A stretch of 64,000 bases of DNA from Turritopsis dohrnii (GCA_027922465.2 BQMF02000001.1:1674001-1738000), one strand, 5' to 3'; positions 24,997 to 39,016 are shown, counted from the stretch's first letter. Translations and numbers: made by a program. The notes: generated by a model not told the origin, from the sequence alone.

Positions 24997-25478
24997 AGTA
25001 ATCACATGGTTGAGAGGGAAATTTGGGATAAATTTCACGAGTTCATTTTTGAAATTTTGAAATCTCCCGAGTGAAACGAGGGAGATTTCAAATTTTCAAA
25101 AATTGAACGAGGGTAATTTATCCCAAATTTCACGAATCTAAACATGTGATTACTGGTTAATCACATGGTGATAAGGAAGTAAAGGAGCAGACAAATGAAG
25201 TGAAAATCATAAAAATAATAAATCTTCCTCAGACAGTAACTGAAAACGATTAGCAGCCATTCTTCAAAATCAAAATAAACACAAACTCTCGACGAAAGAA
25301 TGAGAGCGTAATCAAAAACATTCGAAAGTTGTCAATTTCATGTTCGATCGGCTATTCGAATGTTGAAAAATAAAACAGAGGGAAATTACAAAACAGCGGG
25401 AAATTACAAAACAGCGGGAAATTTCAAAATAACGCCATTGACGACGTCAATCAAATTACATACAACCATGTGATTAAG
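24997..25478. mobile_element. Composite inverted-repeat element with ATCACATGG ends
   Basis: A fold-back of about 157 bp (24997-25153) has arms starting AGTAATCACATGG and ending CATGTGATTACT, with a short loop at CGAGTGAAACGAGG. Abutting it, TTAATCACATGGT at 25157 pairs with ACCATGTGATTAA at 25465-25477. The block may be two adjacent elements or one nested in another. No coding content was seen. Confidence 0.65.
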
Positions 25479-26500
25479 CTAGTAATTAAATTTGAAAATA
25501 ATCTATAAAATATCATTTTTACTCTTTTTAGAAATCACCGGGGGGATAGCTAATCCCTATATAAGTATTTGTAATTTACGCATTAAGTGAATTCACGCAT
25601 TCTACACATTTTTGGGGTTTTCTTTAAATTCGTTTCTTCGTAGTTCGTGAAACAAAGCTTTAGATCGGCGTCGTAATTTTTAGTGTTCCGTCATATGTCG
25701 TCATTTGACGTTTTGTTCGGTGGTTTTTGTAAAAAAAAAAAGTTGGCTAGTCGGCATCCGTGAATTTCGTTCTGTCGTCTCATCTCAATCCTCTCTTTAA
25801 TCTTAAATCATGTGATTTAGGTAATTTCCCAATTATTTCCAAACTGCATAAAAAAATGTTTGTGATTATATTCCCATGCACCAAAATTCTGCAATTCAGC
25901 TTTTTAAGGTTTATTTACAAATAGCATGAAATACGTTTGGAATGCTGAGAGGAGAGGCATGTAAGAAGTTTGTGTTCGGCTGACACTTGCAGATAGCACT
26001 TTATTTTAAAATGCTTATGTTAGTTCGATTTCTATTTCGTGTCCAAAACACTTTCGAAAAACAATAAGGTATTCTATAACCAGGTCTTCTTTTTTGTTTA
26101 TTTATCGTTTAGTTTTGATATTTTCTCGAAACTATCTCACGAATTTGCAGTTATTCATATTTTAAGTGATTTGTAGCCTTCGTTCAAGACAGTCTTTTCC
26201 ACGCGGATGCAAAGACACGGTACAAGAGGAGGCGTACCGAGTCTTGAATGAAAACGAACGAGGGAAGTAATTGGAGGCTTCTGCAGCAAACCAAAGAAGA
26301 AAAAAAACACTTGTTATTAACTGTGAAATATGAATATGTTCAAATAAATTGAATACAATAACGACATATCATTACAAAAGATCCAGTATAATTGTCAAAT
26401 CCGCCATTTTGATGACATCACTGGCGTGAAGTTTCTGTTGTTTTTCCCCTAGTAAACAAATTAACTTTGGTTATCGACAAACAACGTGTTAATACTGTCC

Positions 26501-26927
26501 ATGGATGTTCAAAAAACTGCAAGCATTGCTAAAAAAGACGTTACTGTAAGATATCGTTTCGTTGTCCTCTTCATTAAAAGCGCGCAAAGAAGCGCCGAGG
26601 CTTTATTTACGTTTTAATCGCGTTTTTTTTTCTTGAAACTTGTGGTGTGAGCACTCGATTTTTAAGCTCTGCTTTTACGTCACGTCTCGAAAAGATCAGA
26701 TTGCTACGTAGAGAAGGAAAATGAATTGAAAACATAGTAACCTATTGACACATTTACAACATGCAATATTCCAAAGTAAACATTTCTCTAGAGAGGCGTT
26801 TGTAAATGTGCTGAAGAAGAAATTTTGTGATGGATTAAAAGTTACTTTGGATGACATCAAAACAGCTCGATTACAAAAACATGTTGTCTTTTCGATATCA
26901 TATGCTGTTGATGTTGGCTCTCAATAG
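26501..26927 (+). other. Possible two-exon small gene, not recognised
   Basis: A short frame, MDVQKTASIAKKDVT (26501-26545), ends exactly at a GTAAGA donor. A second open segment from an acceptor at about 26737 encodes LQHAIFQSKHFSREAFVNVL and continues to a stop at 26927. The composition looks protein-like (mixed charged and hydrophobic helix). However, the two segments do not join in phase as I read them, and I recognise no family. It may be a real small gene with a missed exon, or chance. Confidence 0.25.
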
Positions 26928-26999
26928 TGGATGCTGACGTTCCGTTCCACATGAACATGTCATAAACCTAGTGCTTATGTTCTCAAATACCTCTTCTGG

Positions 27000-29900
27000 A
27001 TGAGTGGGCGAGAAATGCCGCTAATTCTAACACTCAGTTGATGACGTCATCCGCGAGAGGTATTTAAATAGTGTTTGAGAAGCGTTTGAAAGATTTAATA
27101 TACTTGATGTGAATGTAGAAACTAAAAGTAAACGGATGTGTACAAAAGGAGGTGTGGCACTGTGGATGTTTTCCTAACTCTTCTGTTCATCCGTGTTCTT
27201 CTGCTATTTTTGGAAACCGCGCGTGCGTACGACACTTGCATCATAGTTGCGTTGCTTTTTTTATCCATATTATGTTTGTTTTATCTTTTATGAAAAATTA
27301 AAATAACATATCCTATTGCAAATATATTTCAAAGACGTGTTTTATAAAACTTTTACAACTAACAGAATTGGCACGAGTGTCGTACCGGACTCGGAAAATT
27401 CCGTTCATACTTAATTGGTTTCTTTTCTGTCTGCTGACGTCAGAATCCCTGTTTACTTTTACTTTTCAGTTTCATTTTTTTTAGACTAGTCGGATAGCTT
27501 CAAAAACGTGTACTATACGACCAGGCTACATTTCTCACAAACCATTCAAAATAATAGTTTGGGGAGCCATAGTTTTTTCATACACATCAATGTGTGGGGA
27601 ACATGTTAATCCTTCAAATTGCATTTTCCTCTATATTTAATCTTTATATTACTTTACCATATGTACGTAAAATATCTTGATAACTGATATCTGATGTCTG
27701 TTCAAGCTTGTACGATGCGTGGTTCATTATTGTATATTTTGTTTTAAAAAGGGAATCAATTAAACGGCTAAAATATTTTTTACTACTTGTTACAGCGAGC
27801 TTTAAGTTTCTTCGGTCTGTACCTTGCTTTTCAATATTCAATATATTTTTTTTGTAAAAGCTTTTGAATTTTTACTTTCAAGGTACTTGGCTAGTACATC
27901 AAAAAAATTTATGAAACATAGGGAACTATTACAGATGCTTTTGTCGTCCTCTTCACCGATACACGGACGCCGTATATGGAAAACGTAAAAAACCCTGGGT
28001 CTGAGATTGTTACCTACATCTGTGCACTGTTTGGTGGTCTGGGTATTTTGTTGGAATTTTCAGGATTAAGAATAGATCCTTGAAAGATTACTAGATGGGA
28101 AAAAAAAACAACCAAAAACTACAAAAATGTGCAATAAAAATTGAATAAAACATACCGCATATTTGATGCTGGACACTCTCTTTCTTTCTTTCTTCGCTGA
28201 TGACGTTGACGTTGACGTTGTTTACAGGATACGACGCGTCTGCTAGACAGTCAATTGACTAAATAATAAAACTAAAAGTAACTCGACAAAAAAAATGTTT
28301 AATGCGAAAATGAAAATTTTGAGTAATAGTCTGTCTGAAAAAAAGAGAAAATTGAGTACCTATATACCATGAAGAACATTGAAAATCTATTTGTACTACC
28401 TTGACGTGTGTCAAAGTCATCATTCATTCTTGTACTGCAACTTATTTTCACTCCCTTTGAAAAACTCAGTTTGTAAGCAACAATTTATGTCTGCTAATCT
28501 TAATTCTCCTTTCAACCTTCAATCATATGTTGTTGTTTTTTTTCAAATGAATCCCAAGAAAAAAATATTCGCTGAAAAGCACCATGGGACTGAACTATCA
28601 AAAATTGCCAGCCATATTTGTTTTGTAGTTTCAAATTTCCGTCGCTAAATACACACAGATCTGGAAATAACATTTCTTACGAAAAGTCACTTTCTTTCGT
28701 GACGTCAACACGGTTGCCATGCTCTCCTATGATCTGACCAATCATGTCAAAGCACTTACATTTGATGTTTGATGAAAACTAAAATTCAAAAGTTTCGGAA
28801 GGTGGAACCACTGAATCATCAAGAGCTTATGAGGAAAATAGCAAACAGGTAAGTCGCTTGAGAGTTTTAACTGAATTTCAGTTTTACTTTTTCCTTTCTT
28901 GTTTGATGCATTCCTTTCTTTTCAATGTGACAAGATTATCAGCCGAAAAAAAACTTAGTGGGTTATGTAATTTTAAAGACTTATATCTGTTCATTCAATA
29001 TTATTTCATTCATTTATTATCAACATTTATTATTTATTTATTTCATTTGCCATCAATAAATATATATTTATATAATATTCGTTTCCAAATAGAATCTTTA
29101 AGAACCATAAAACTAGATTAAGAACTTTTTCTTGCAAAATGATCAAAGTGACTTTTGAACGTCAAACAAACGTGTTCAAGCTTCACTTAAATATTTCAAC
29201 TTTATTATGTATGTGCAGCTAAAACAACGAACCCCATAAATGAACCAATCAGTAGGTCTCATTTTAAAATTAAGCTACTTCACAATGTCTTCTTAAGGTT
29301 AACAGAAATTAAAGAAACCTCATTATCTCTGATCCCCATTTTCGTATCTCACAAATGTCAGAATTTTCTCAAGATTCTCAAGAATATCATACTTAGTATC
29401 ACATTTTCAGTTTTAAGAATTATTGCATCTACTAGTCGCATTCGTTGAGTTATGATTCACTTGCTTGAAAGGTCAGAAAATACTAGATTGGCGTTCAATA
29501 TTTATTGGTTGAATTTACTGGTTTTAAGGCGTTTATCACTGAATCTGCACTTTCAGTAATCAGGTAATATTCGTTATATTCATATCATATTCTTTCATAA
29601 AACATGAAAAATATTGAAAGGCGGATTATCATTTTTCCATCCAAATAACAAGATGTTAGTATTATGAACAGTTCCTTGAATGACGTAACAGGCTAACGTC
29701 AAACCATGGTTTGATTAGAGACGAAGACAAGTAAGGTGCGCACGAAATTTGGAGGGTCAGCAGAACTTAAGCGATACTTTAAATTTGGTTGCTTTCATAA
29801 TCAAGTGATGCTTAATCGTTTCTGTTGACAGATTAGCGTTAAGAAGATGACAATTGTAAACATAACCCGAAAAAAATCCGGTCGAGCTTTTCAGTGATTT

Positions 29901-32900
29901 ACGCGGGAAAATTGACGCGGTTTTTGTTTTCCAATATGGCGGTTTTCTTAATAATAAAAACACCCCTCATAAAAGCGCTAATATACACACATAACCTCCA
30001 TACCTCACAAAATTCGTACAGTGTCTTTTTTGGAGTCTTTCCACAAGATGCTCCTAGCCATAACTTTATCCGTCGAGTGTTAGTTCAAAATATCTCACAG
30101 GATGTTATATACATGAGATTAACTTCAAACATCTCACATTAAATTATGTTGTGTTCCTGCTATTGGCAAACCTTGAAATATTTTCATATAAGTTCAAATC
30201 AACAGATCGCTACTACACCCTGATAAACACGATGGAGGCGTTTGACCTGTTGTAAAGTGGCTGAAGGGAGAAGCCCTTGTCATCAGTATTCCTTGATCTC
30301 TGGATGTCGATTTCTATTACGTCTAACAACTTATTGTTCAGTTTTGTTCATATTTTACATCTCTTGTTGTCTTTTTGAACACGTGACAAAGCTCCAACCA
30401 ATTTTTGGATAGTTATCGTACTATTACGTGCTCAAAAACGTACTTACTTACCAGTTACGTACCAATAAGAGATGTGTTTTTAGTAGTTACTTTAGGAGTT
30501 AGTAGGTAATTGATTATTTCGCTCCTAAGTCTAAATGTTTTATATTTTGCTTTTCGAAATTATCAGCATTTTCTTTGTTTTGATATAAGTTATCCCTCTC
30601 CAATTCCATAAAACATTCATTTTTGAAACTGAAAAAGTAATCAATGTAGACTCCAACGAAAAAGTCCAGACGTGGAAAAACAAGAAGATATCATCAAACG
30701 GCTAAAAAGTAACTTGTAAACACTAGTGGACAGTAAAAAGTTTCACATCCATCTAGAGCAATGAAGACTATGTTTTGTCAAAAACTTTGATGATTTTGTG
30801 ACAAGAAACCCGTTCTTTTCTTTTCTTGATTTGTTTTTGTTTTACTTTTAAAATGCATGAGAAGAGACCAATACTCACAAATTCAAAAAATCTTAAACTT
30901 TGATGGGAGCTTGGTAAGGAACTTCTAATATTAGTCACCTGACTGGTTACTCACCAATAATAACAAAAACAAATGATTGAATCGAGGTAATGTTTGTAAC
31001 AAAGAAAAGTTTTTAGAAAAGTTTCTCTTCCTTAAAAGGATTATTGGATGTAGATGGAAGATTAAATTCTTCACAGAAATGTCGAAAATACTACACAATA
31101 TCTATATTGGGAACTACTTGGCAATCACTAAAAATTTCTTAATTTCTGAAGTGTACTCGACTCCTGTTTGGAATGTTTGCTGATATTCGAGCTAATCTTT
31201 GGTGATGTACTTTTTGACCAAATATTGAATAGCTGTTCTAAAGCCACTTAGTCATGTCAAATTGTAATTCTGTTATTGCTATATTTTGCAGTTGAGGTTA
31301 ACGCTTCTCAAAAGGCGACTCTTAAAATAAATAATGTCTCTGAAGCACATCAAACGTGAGAGAAACAGATGACTTTAAGAAAACAAAGTCTTGAAGATGC
31401 CTTTCAAAATATCTGACAGTTGATAAGCAAAGTTGACGATTTAGTTGAGTGTGTGTGATGTAACTTTCAGAATTGAACAATGCATAACTCCAGGTTATAC
31501 CAGAAGCAATTTGTTTTAGCAACTCGTGTTTTCATCAACATTATAAACTTACTTGGTTGTAAGCCTAGCTGTTTCCTTGGCAACAGAATGCTGGAAATTT
31601 GAGTTTAAAAAAAAATTTGAAATCAGGGAAGTTGCAGATCGAAATTTAATTTCACGAATCCAATAAACCTCCGATGCAACAAACCCATCAAAAAAAGTGT
31701 AAAAAAATGTTTTTAAAAAAATAGTTGTTTAGTCAAAAAAAGAAGAAAAGAAAACTTGAGATCCTTGAACAAAAATCATTTTCAACGAAAAAAAGCCGTT
31801 TAGAATATCGCTGTCAACTATTTGGAAGAACCATTTGAAAAACTATTTCCAAGGGAACTAAAAAATCAGACAATATACAGAAAAATGCTCAGGTGAAATT
31901 TGATGCCAAGTGGAGAGAGTTTGACGACTAAGCCAGATTGTTTTAAATGGGTATCCATTTTTGTTGCAGGTAAAAAGTAAGTAAAGTATAAAAACAGTTT
32001 AAATGTTATTGAGTAGTATGGATAGAGTAGCTTATAGAATGCTGCTTCGGAAAACGTGTGCAAGACAAAACCGGTTTCTAGTAATACCAAGATCTCTAAT
32101 GATCTTGCGAAATAAAAAAACCCCAAAAAACAATACATTCAATCAATAACATGATTATATCACTGCAAACGTTGTCCTGACAGGCCAGCCTCTCTTTCGT
32201 GCCTATTGTTTTTGTTCTGAAAATTAAAAAATGAAATAAAAAAAACTGCAACATAAAGTCTCTCTTGTCAACAACCGACGTACTGTTTATTTTTATTAAA
32301 AGACTTATGACGTCATCAAAAGATGATTTCGTCAAGAAATTTGATAGTCCAAAGGCATGATACCAATGCGGACTGTCATTTTGCATTGTGAGACAGATGT
32401 GTCTACATTTTCAGATGCAATAATTCAAAATCGAAAAAAGAGAGTGACAGTGAATAATCGGAGATCGTTAAAGCCTGGTGACGAGATTACAGTTGCCATG
32501 ACAGATAAATTTGGTGTTTAATAAACAATAAACAGCACCCCAGGCTTTCCAATTGATATTACAATGATTTGATAGTGGCTATTTGATTGAGTTACATGCC
32601 ATCATTAAGACTCATTAAAAATTTCCATTTCATTTAATAATCAGACTTAATTCATTAACAAGTCACGCTTGCAAGCTTTGGAATTTCAAAATATTATCCA
32701 CCGCAGAGGATACATCTATCAACTGAACGACTTGTTTCTATAATACTCTTAAGAAGTATCTGCGATGGTGATTTATTGCTCTTTAGATAAATGTTTGTTG
32801 TCTTTGAATAAAAATCATTGTCAACAACTGGATTACAGTGATGGGTAACCAAGTGGGGTTACAATGTGCGATGTGTTTTGTAGATATGCGCAGAACTAAC

Positions 32901-34040
32901 CAGGCAAGTAAGATTACTGATATGAGATGAAAGAAAGATGGAAATGCTTTATATTCAGAAAACAGGCTACACCTTTGGGTCAGCCATTGCTTTGTTTACT
33001 GTGCAACAATTTCATCTTGCTGTTCATTATGGTTCTAAACTAGTCAATCATGTAGACGCAGAAGGTGAGCTTCACAAATCCTTCCTAAATCACAATTCAG
33101 AAAATGTACACAGCTGTTCTGCATTCAACTGTGAATAAAAGTAAACATCTACGAAACTTAGCAACCAAAACAATATCTTAAATTGACCTTAAATTTATTT
33201 AGTACTGCTATGCTTTGTTGAAAACGTATCCCTTGTTTGGGTCTTTAAAATACAGCTGTTACTGTGCTGTGTGTGAGCTGTGTGTGTGCTTTGTTTTCTT
33301 ATTTGTTTTTCTCCATAGGTAACTTGTCCTTTTTTGAAATGAAATAGTGAAATAGAAAGAAAACATCTAAAATAAAAAACTCAATAAGTTATAACTAGTA
33401 ATGGCCGAAAACTGCGCACAACCTGTCACACATTTTATTATGATTTGACTGACTTTCAACAATTGTCTTTGTAACACACTCTGCCTGGCTTGGAAACCTA
33501 TCATCTTATATGATAATTTAAAGATAATTTGATTAAATGCAAAACAAAGTACAAGTTGATCAGAATTGGAAAAGTAGATTTTGCATACAGAAAAATTGAC
33601 TGGTGTTTTGATATAACTTTAGAGTGTTCTTATATGTTTTGTAAAACATAAGGTCATTGCAGAGTATCCTTCAGGACATGCTCGTATTCCTGTCTCAGTA
33701 CAATTATCTTCTAATCTAACATTCAATCTATCAATTGTTTTAAGTAAATTTGAAGTCATACAGTTCTATATTTGCTGCATGTTGCACATATCTCTTTTAA
33801 AGCTCGACTTAATAGGGACGTTAAAATTTAAGGAGATTTTTGTGGAAAACGTTTCATTTCAATCAACTCTGGCATTTGAAGGTTTTCATTAAGTCTGAAG
33901 TTTTCTTTAGTGCTACTGAAACAGGTATCTTACGTTCGTACAGAAGTCTAAAGAAAGAAGATAGTATTCAGAATTTCTGGATCTCAAGAAAAAAAAAAAA
34001 TTGATAATATATCATCTCTCAGAAGAAAATCTGTCCAGCT
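27000..34040. other. Gene-poor AT-rich stretch
   Basis: Only short open frames occur here, with no recognisable domain, splice chain or RNA gene. A weak relative of the CAACCTCG hairpin may lie near 27955-28015. Short GTTGACGTTGACG repeats occur near 28204. I see nothing else to annotate. Confidence 0.5.
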
Positions 34041-34044
34041 TAAG

Positions 34045-34547
34045 GTTGGTGGCAAAATCCTGCAATATCAAAACCTTTAATTCAGCTTTGGCTTAAGGTG
34101 TGAGTAAGGGAAAAAAACGTGTTTTTGTTTTTTAATTAATTTTTTTTGACAGGAATATGTTTATATCAAGTATGATACCTTTTTGGAAAGCTTATTTACA
34201 TTTCTATAAACGCTCATGTAAAAACTTTTGAGGTATGTCTTGTGATTATAAAAGTGTAAAACACATAAGTCAAACTTAACTCGTTTTGTAAATGGAGCTA
34301 CGTTTTTAAAACAAGGTTCATTTTCTTTGACTTGTTCTAAAATTTAAAATTTTTAGTTTACCTCAAAATTTTTGAACATGAGCTTTTAGAGATATAAATA
34401 AGTTTTCCAAAAAGGTATCATGCTTGATATAAACATATTCCTGTCAAAAAGATTAATTAAAAAACAAAAACACGTTTTTTTCCCTTACTCACACCTTAAG
34501 CCAAAGCTGAATTAAAGATTTTGATATTGCAGGATTTTGCCACCAAC
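34045..34547. mobile_element. Long-arm inverted-repeat element (~190-bp arms)
   Basis: The left arm (34045-34235), starting GTTGGTGGCAAAATCCTGC, is nearly the exact inverse of the right arm (34359-34547), ending GCAGGATTTTGCCACCAAC. A spacer of about 120 bp separates them. Only a few mismatches separate the arms by eye, suggesting a young or gene-converted element. There is no coding region, and no target duplication was identified. It is a fold-back or MITE-like DNA element. Confidence 0.85.
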
Positions 34548-36457
34548 GTTTTGACAGGTATTTTTTTTTGCCCAAAATTTCCAATTACGCCAAATTTTAG
34601 AATTGGGGTCAACGATTTTCAAAGAAATGTTAGAAGGTATTTTATATAACATTGCCATGAAGGAAATGAAAAATTGGAAAACTTGGAAGCTTCATTATTT
34701 AAAATTATGACTTTATATTTATTTGACGTTTCGGAGTTCGTCCAAACACCAGCATCGGTAAAACAATTCGAGAGAGTAAAAAAAACAAAACAAAAAAACA
34801 AAAAAAAAGGAGGAAATAAACTTTTTTGTACAACACTGGAAGTTGATAGGCATTCATGCTATTCAAGCAAAAAGTTAAGAAGTAACATTGTGTATTTATT
34901 TAACGGGATAAGTATTACTGCCAATAACAAATATGTTTTTCTAAAATGAAGATAATATTTTTCTCAAAACAGCTGAAAGAAAATTCGACCTTTCACACGG
35001 AAAGGATGTTGGATGTTTTGTAAATAACAATCCATCAGAAAACAACTTGCAAGGCGATTCTACCTGTTACCAAGACCCTCACTTTCATGCACTTGTAACA
35101 TAGGGCAGCACGTGAAAGAGCCAGTGTTTACTGTCTGATTGTTTGGACTTTTTAGATTCAAACTGTAATGTCGCTTGTTATTATTTTTTGTTATTTTTAC
35201 GATTGGGAGGGATCCCCTCCTCCTTCAACCATCATCATGTAAAAATATACCCTGGTGCACATTAATTTTCTGACGAAGAGGAAGAAAAAAATAAACATGT
35301 CAAACTTCTATAAATTAAATAATTTAATAACTTTGCAAACGTTCCTGTTATATTCGGCAGCAGTAACGAAAATAACGAGAAATCGAGAAGGGACATAAAG
35401 TTAGTTGTTCATTTTTTATTTTGCACATAAGACGAACGATCTAAAGAATTCATTCTTGTTGCATTTTTAAATGAGGTTATCCATCAGGAATTTCCATTTG
35501 GTCGACTAGTGTTGAAGCCTCCTAAACGGTTGTTGAATGGGCTTATGTTAATGCTGTGTTTTTTGTATGTTGTATTCTGAAAAGTACGAGCGCTTAGTAG
35601 TAAACAAAGATGGTGGAAAATCATTATGTTTTTTTCTCATGTTAGCAGGGTAAAAAAAAAAAAAGATTTGATTGGCAGTTATTTACAATGGAGCTGATAT
35701 GGATTAGCAGCCCTATTTTTTTTTCTTATTAAGCTTTTCGCAAAACTTTACTTTACTCTGGCGGTGAATTCATTATTTTACATTCTCGATTTGTTAGCCC
35801 TTGAAACATGAAGACAAGGTTGACTGATCATCAAAAGGCCTCAAAATTGCGATTTCGTATAATGCAGGAGTACTTCAAGAAAATGATTTTTTTAAGCAGC
35901 TTGTTTGTTTGGAAACCCATGTTTCGTTGATGTAATACATCTAAGGACTGTGATATGTTTGAGAAGTACGTCAAGAGACTGGTAGGAAATAGTTGAAAGT
36001 TCTAAAGATAACGGATCGATGCCTTAACAACTATACGAAGAAATTTGTCTTTGGTCTTTTTCATCTGATTGATTTGTCGCTGACTTGCAGTCGGTACAAG
36101 CTGTTTTATTCTGATTGGCTTAGGAGTAGATAAAAATATTCTGATTGGCTTAGGAGTTGATAAACATGGAGTGACGTCATATGGGAAAAAAATTAATCTG
36201 TCAGCGGAAGACCAACCTTGTTTTCCACATGTGATTTCTTAATTTTTTATTTCTTATTTTTTAAGTCCCACGTAATTTTGTGTTTGCTTGTCTATTATCC
36301 TGACAAACTGTTTAAGGAGTAATTTCACTTGTTTTACCAATTTTTAGGTGAAAAAAATCGTCCCACCACGAAGATAAGACTTAAAAACAAAAACAAGAAA
36401 GCAAAAACATAAAAACAGAATCTGCCTTGGTTAAAAGGGGGATCAATTCACTGTACT

Positions 36458-38387
36458 ATGAAACTGGATTTGAACACGATGGGGCTGTGTGAAATGTGTG
36501 GTTCGGATATAACCGAACAGTTTTTGTTTCAAGTTGGTACGAAGTATATACACGACTATTGTTTAACTTGCAGAGTGTGCAAGAAGCATTTGTCGACCGA
36601 CGTAACTTGCTTTGAAAGGAACGGGGAAATATTCTGCAAGTTGTGTTATTACAAGTGAGTAGCCTTCTGACTATATGGAGTTTCATGCAGTGCGAATAAG
36701 ATTTGTTCTTTTTCATTGGAATCGACAGGATGAAAAAAAGTGGATTGATGCAACGTGGCTTATTTACACTTTTTGCTTTCATTTTTTTAAATTTTGATAA
36801 AAAGTTCGAAATAAATGTTCGATCGAGAATTTCAAACCCTCCCCCGTACGTGTTCTAGATCATTTTCTTTGTACTTTTACTCTAAAGTCTGCAATTCAAA
36901 GTAGTGGGGAAATTATTTTCAAAATTTAAAATAAAAGAAAAATGTCAGCCACGTATAAGTATGCACTGTGTTTACTTTTAGGCTTGGAGAGTGCAAGGGT
37001 TGCTGCCGGCAAATCTTATCCTCTGATTTCGTGATGCAAGTCAAAGGGTTTTATTATCACATTGACTGCTTCCGTTGTTCCATATGCAACCTGCTACTGG
37101 AAACAGGAGATCATTTTGGACTGAAAAATCAACAACTGTTTTGCGAATATCATTTTTTGACACTGGCCAATATTACCAAAACCCTGGGTGAGTCGTTCCA
37201 GCTGGTTAAATGATAGTATTTATTTGAGTGTTCTATAGACTGGATAGGATGGAGAAGAAAGTTCTAGGCTAGTTAATTCAAATTGATTGTCAAAATTGAA
37301 ATAGGTTAACTGAATGCGTAAATCTTTATTCTCATATGAGATTTTCTTCTTAAAAAAATGAAGCAATTTGTAGCTATCTACAAAGAATATCTGCAAGTAT
37401 ATTAAAGGTATGATAAACCAATAAAGGTTTTACTCAACCTTTACTTAAAGCATTCAACGTCGAATTTTTCTGTGATCATAATGGTCGGTAAAAAGGACTG
37501 TCGAACGACCAAATTTTGCATTTTATAATCCGCATCATCATTGGAAAACTCTCACAGCGAATGATAACATTTTTTGTGCTTCTTTCTTTTGACATCATTT
37601 AGTTTTTGTGTAATGTCTGTTTTAAACTTTAGATTCACAAACCTCTTCAATAGTCGCACAGAAACCTCCCTCAGTCACACCAAATACAGGCCAGTGCAGT
37701 AAGAACTATGATGTACCATTAACTATGAAAACATCAAGCAATCATATTATCGAACAGTATACGTTAACAAACAAATTGCAAAGAGAAAATATAGACGATA
37801 CTACTGTTAGTGATATGGAATGTATTTCAAATGAACTAGTGTTTACATCAGAAAACGAAAGCCTTAAAACGCAATCCACAGCTTTTAACAACACAACAAA
37901 GAGTACATTGTCTTCTTCATCTAGCGCAATAGATAAATTTCAAAGAATGGTGTCTATTCATAGTACGTCATCCGATTCCGACATGGTGAGATCAGTGTCG
38001 TCTTCTTGTAGTGATGATGACGAGCAAAAACCTAAGACAAAACGCTCAAAAGAAAGAAAGAGTCGATCAAAAGATGGCAGACCGAAACGCGTACGAACCA
38101 CATTTAATCAAAAACAGTTAGTGGCCTTAAAAGAATTCTTTGAGACAGACAAAAACCCAGATTCAAAAGCGTTGGAAAAGCTATCCGAAAAAATGCAATT
38201 GAAAAAACGGGTTTTACAAGTATGGTTCCAAAACGCACGTGCCAAACACAGGAAGGGACAAAGTAGCGTCAATGAGTCGGTAGAAAAAACATCTGCGGAC
38301 GAACTGTGTTTTAAGCTATCAAGGACTGAGCAACAGAATAAAAGCAAGCCACACCTGACCACGGAAAAGGCCCACACATTTTATTAA
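36458..38387 (+). CDS. Lhx2/9: LIM-homeobox transcription factor, Apterous/Lhx2/9 type
   Basis: Exons 36458-36654, 36982-37187 and 37633-38387 join in phase to 385 residues. LIM1 (CEMCGSDITEQF...CLTCRVC...CKLC) ends exon 1. LIM2 (CKGCCRQIL...HIDCFRCSIC...CEYH) fills exon 2 and contains TGDHFGLK, typical of Lhx2/9. A Ser/Lys-rich linker precedes the homeodomain at about residues 284-343, starting KRVRTTFNQKQLVALKEFF. Its recognition helix is KRVLQVWFQNARAKHRKG; the Gln-Asn-Ala-Arg-Ala-Lys signature fits Apterous/Lhx2/9 rather than Lhx1/5, Lmx, Islet or Lhx6/8. Such proteins bind DNA in the nucleus and are controlled by LIM cofactor LDB. The homeobox is uninterrupted by an intron. A short tail of about 40 residues follows. 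Confidence 0.9.
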
Positions 38388-38426
38388 TGTTTAATGACTT
38401 CTGTTTTCGTGAAGATCAATCCTGCT

Positions 38427-38526
38427 AAAGGGTAGTTTACACGTAAAGATTCTTGAAACTTGTAATATTAAAAGGAAAATTGAAGGCGAAAAATTTTTCA
38501 AGAATCTTTACGTGTATACCCCTCTT
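38427..38526. mobile_element. Hairpin MITE just downstream of the Lhx2/9 gene
   Basis: GTTTACACGTAAAGATTCTT pairs with its inverse, AAGAATCTTTACGTGTATAC, around a spacer of about 38 bp. It lies 40 bp past the Lhx2/9 stop codon and so is probably within the 3' UTR. No coding content. Confidence 0.75.
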
Positions 38527-39016
38527 AAAGGAAGTTCAGTTATGATATCCAAAAACCAACTACCATACTTTTTTCCCTCTTATTTTCATGTAGTGCTAGG
38601 TCGCAACCTTCACAGATAGTTTTCAGTCGTACAACAGTCAGGGCCCACGCAACGATTTCAAAAGTGGAGGAGGGACCAAAAAAAAGACGTACTTAGGTTT
38701 ACTAAGGGTCGCCACCATGGTTGGCACGCAAAAAGAAATTTTTGAAATTCTCTTCTTTAGATTGGCGAAAAACGACACGTAGGAACTAGAAAATTAACCT
38801 AACAGACGTAATCGAATACACAAAATTTCATTTTTAGGAATAACAATAAGCCGTATAAAATCAAACTTTGGTTAAAAACAATGCTTTTTCCAATTATTTT
38901 CTACTTCTACGTGATGATTAAAATTATAATAATATCAATCTAAATTGTTGCAAGTTAGCGGGCAGAAGAACCAGCCATGGTGGATGGAAGCCCAAGGACT
39001 TTAAACTCACGGTTGC

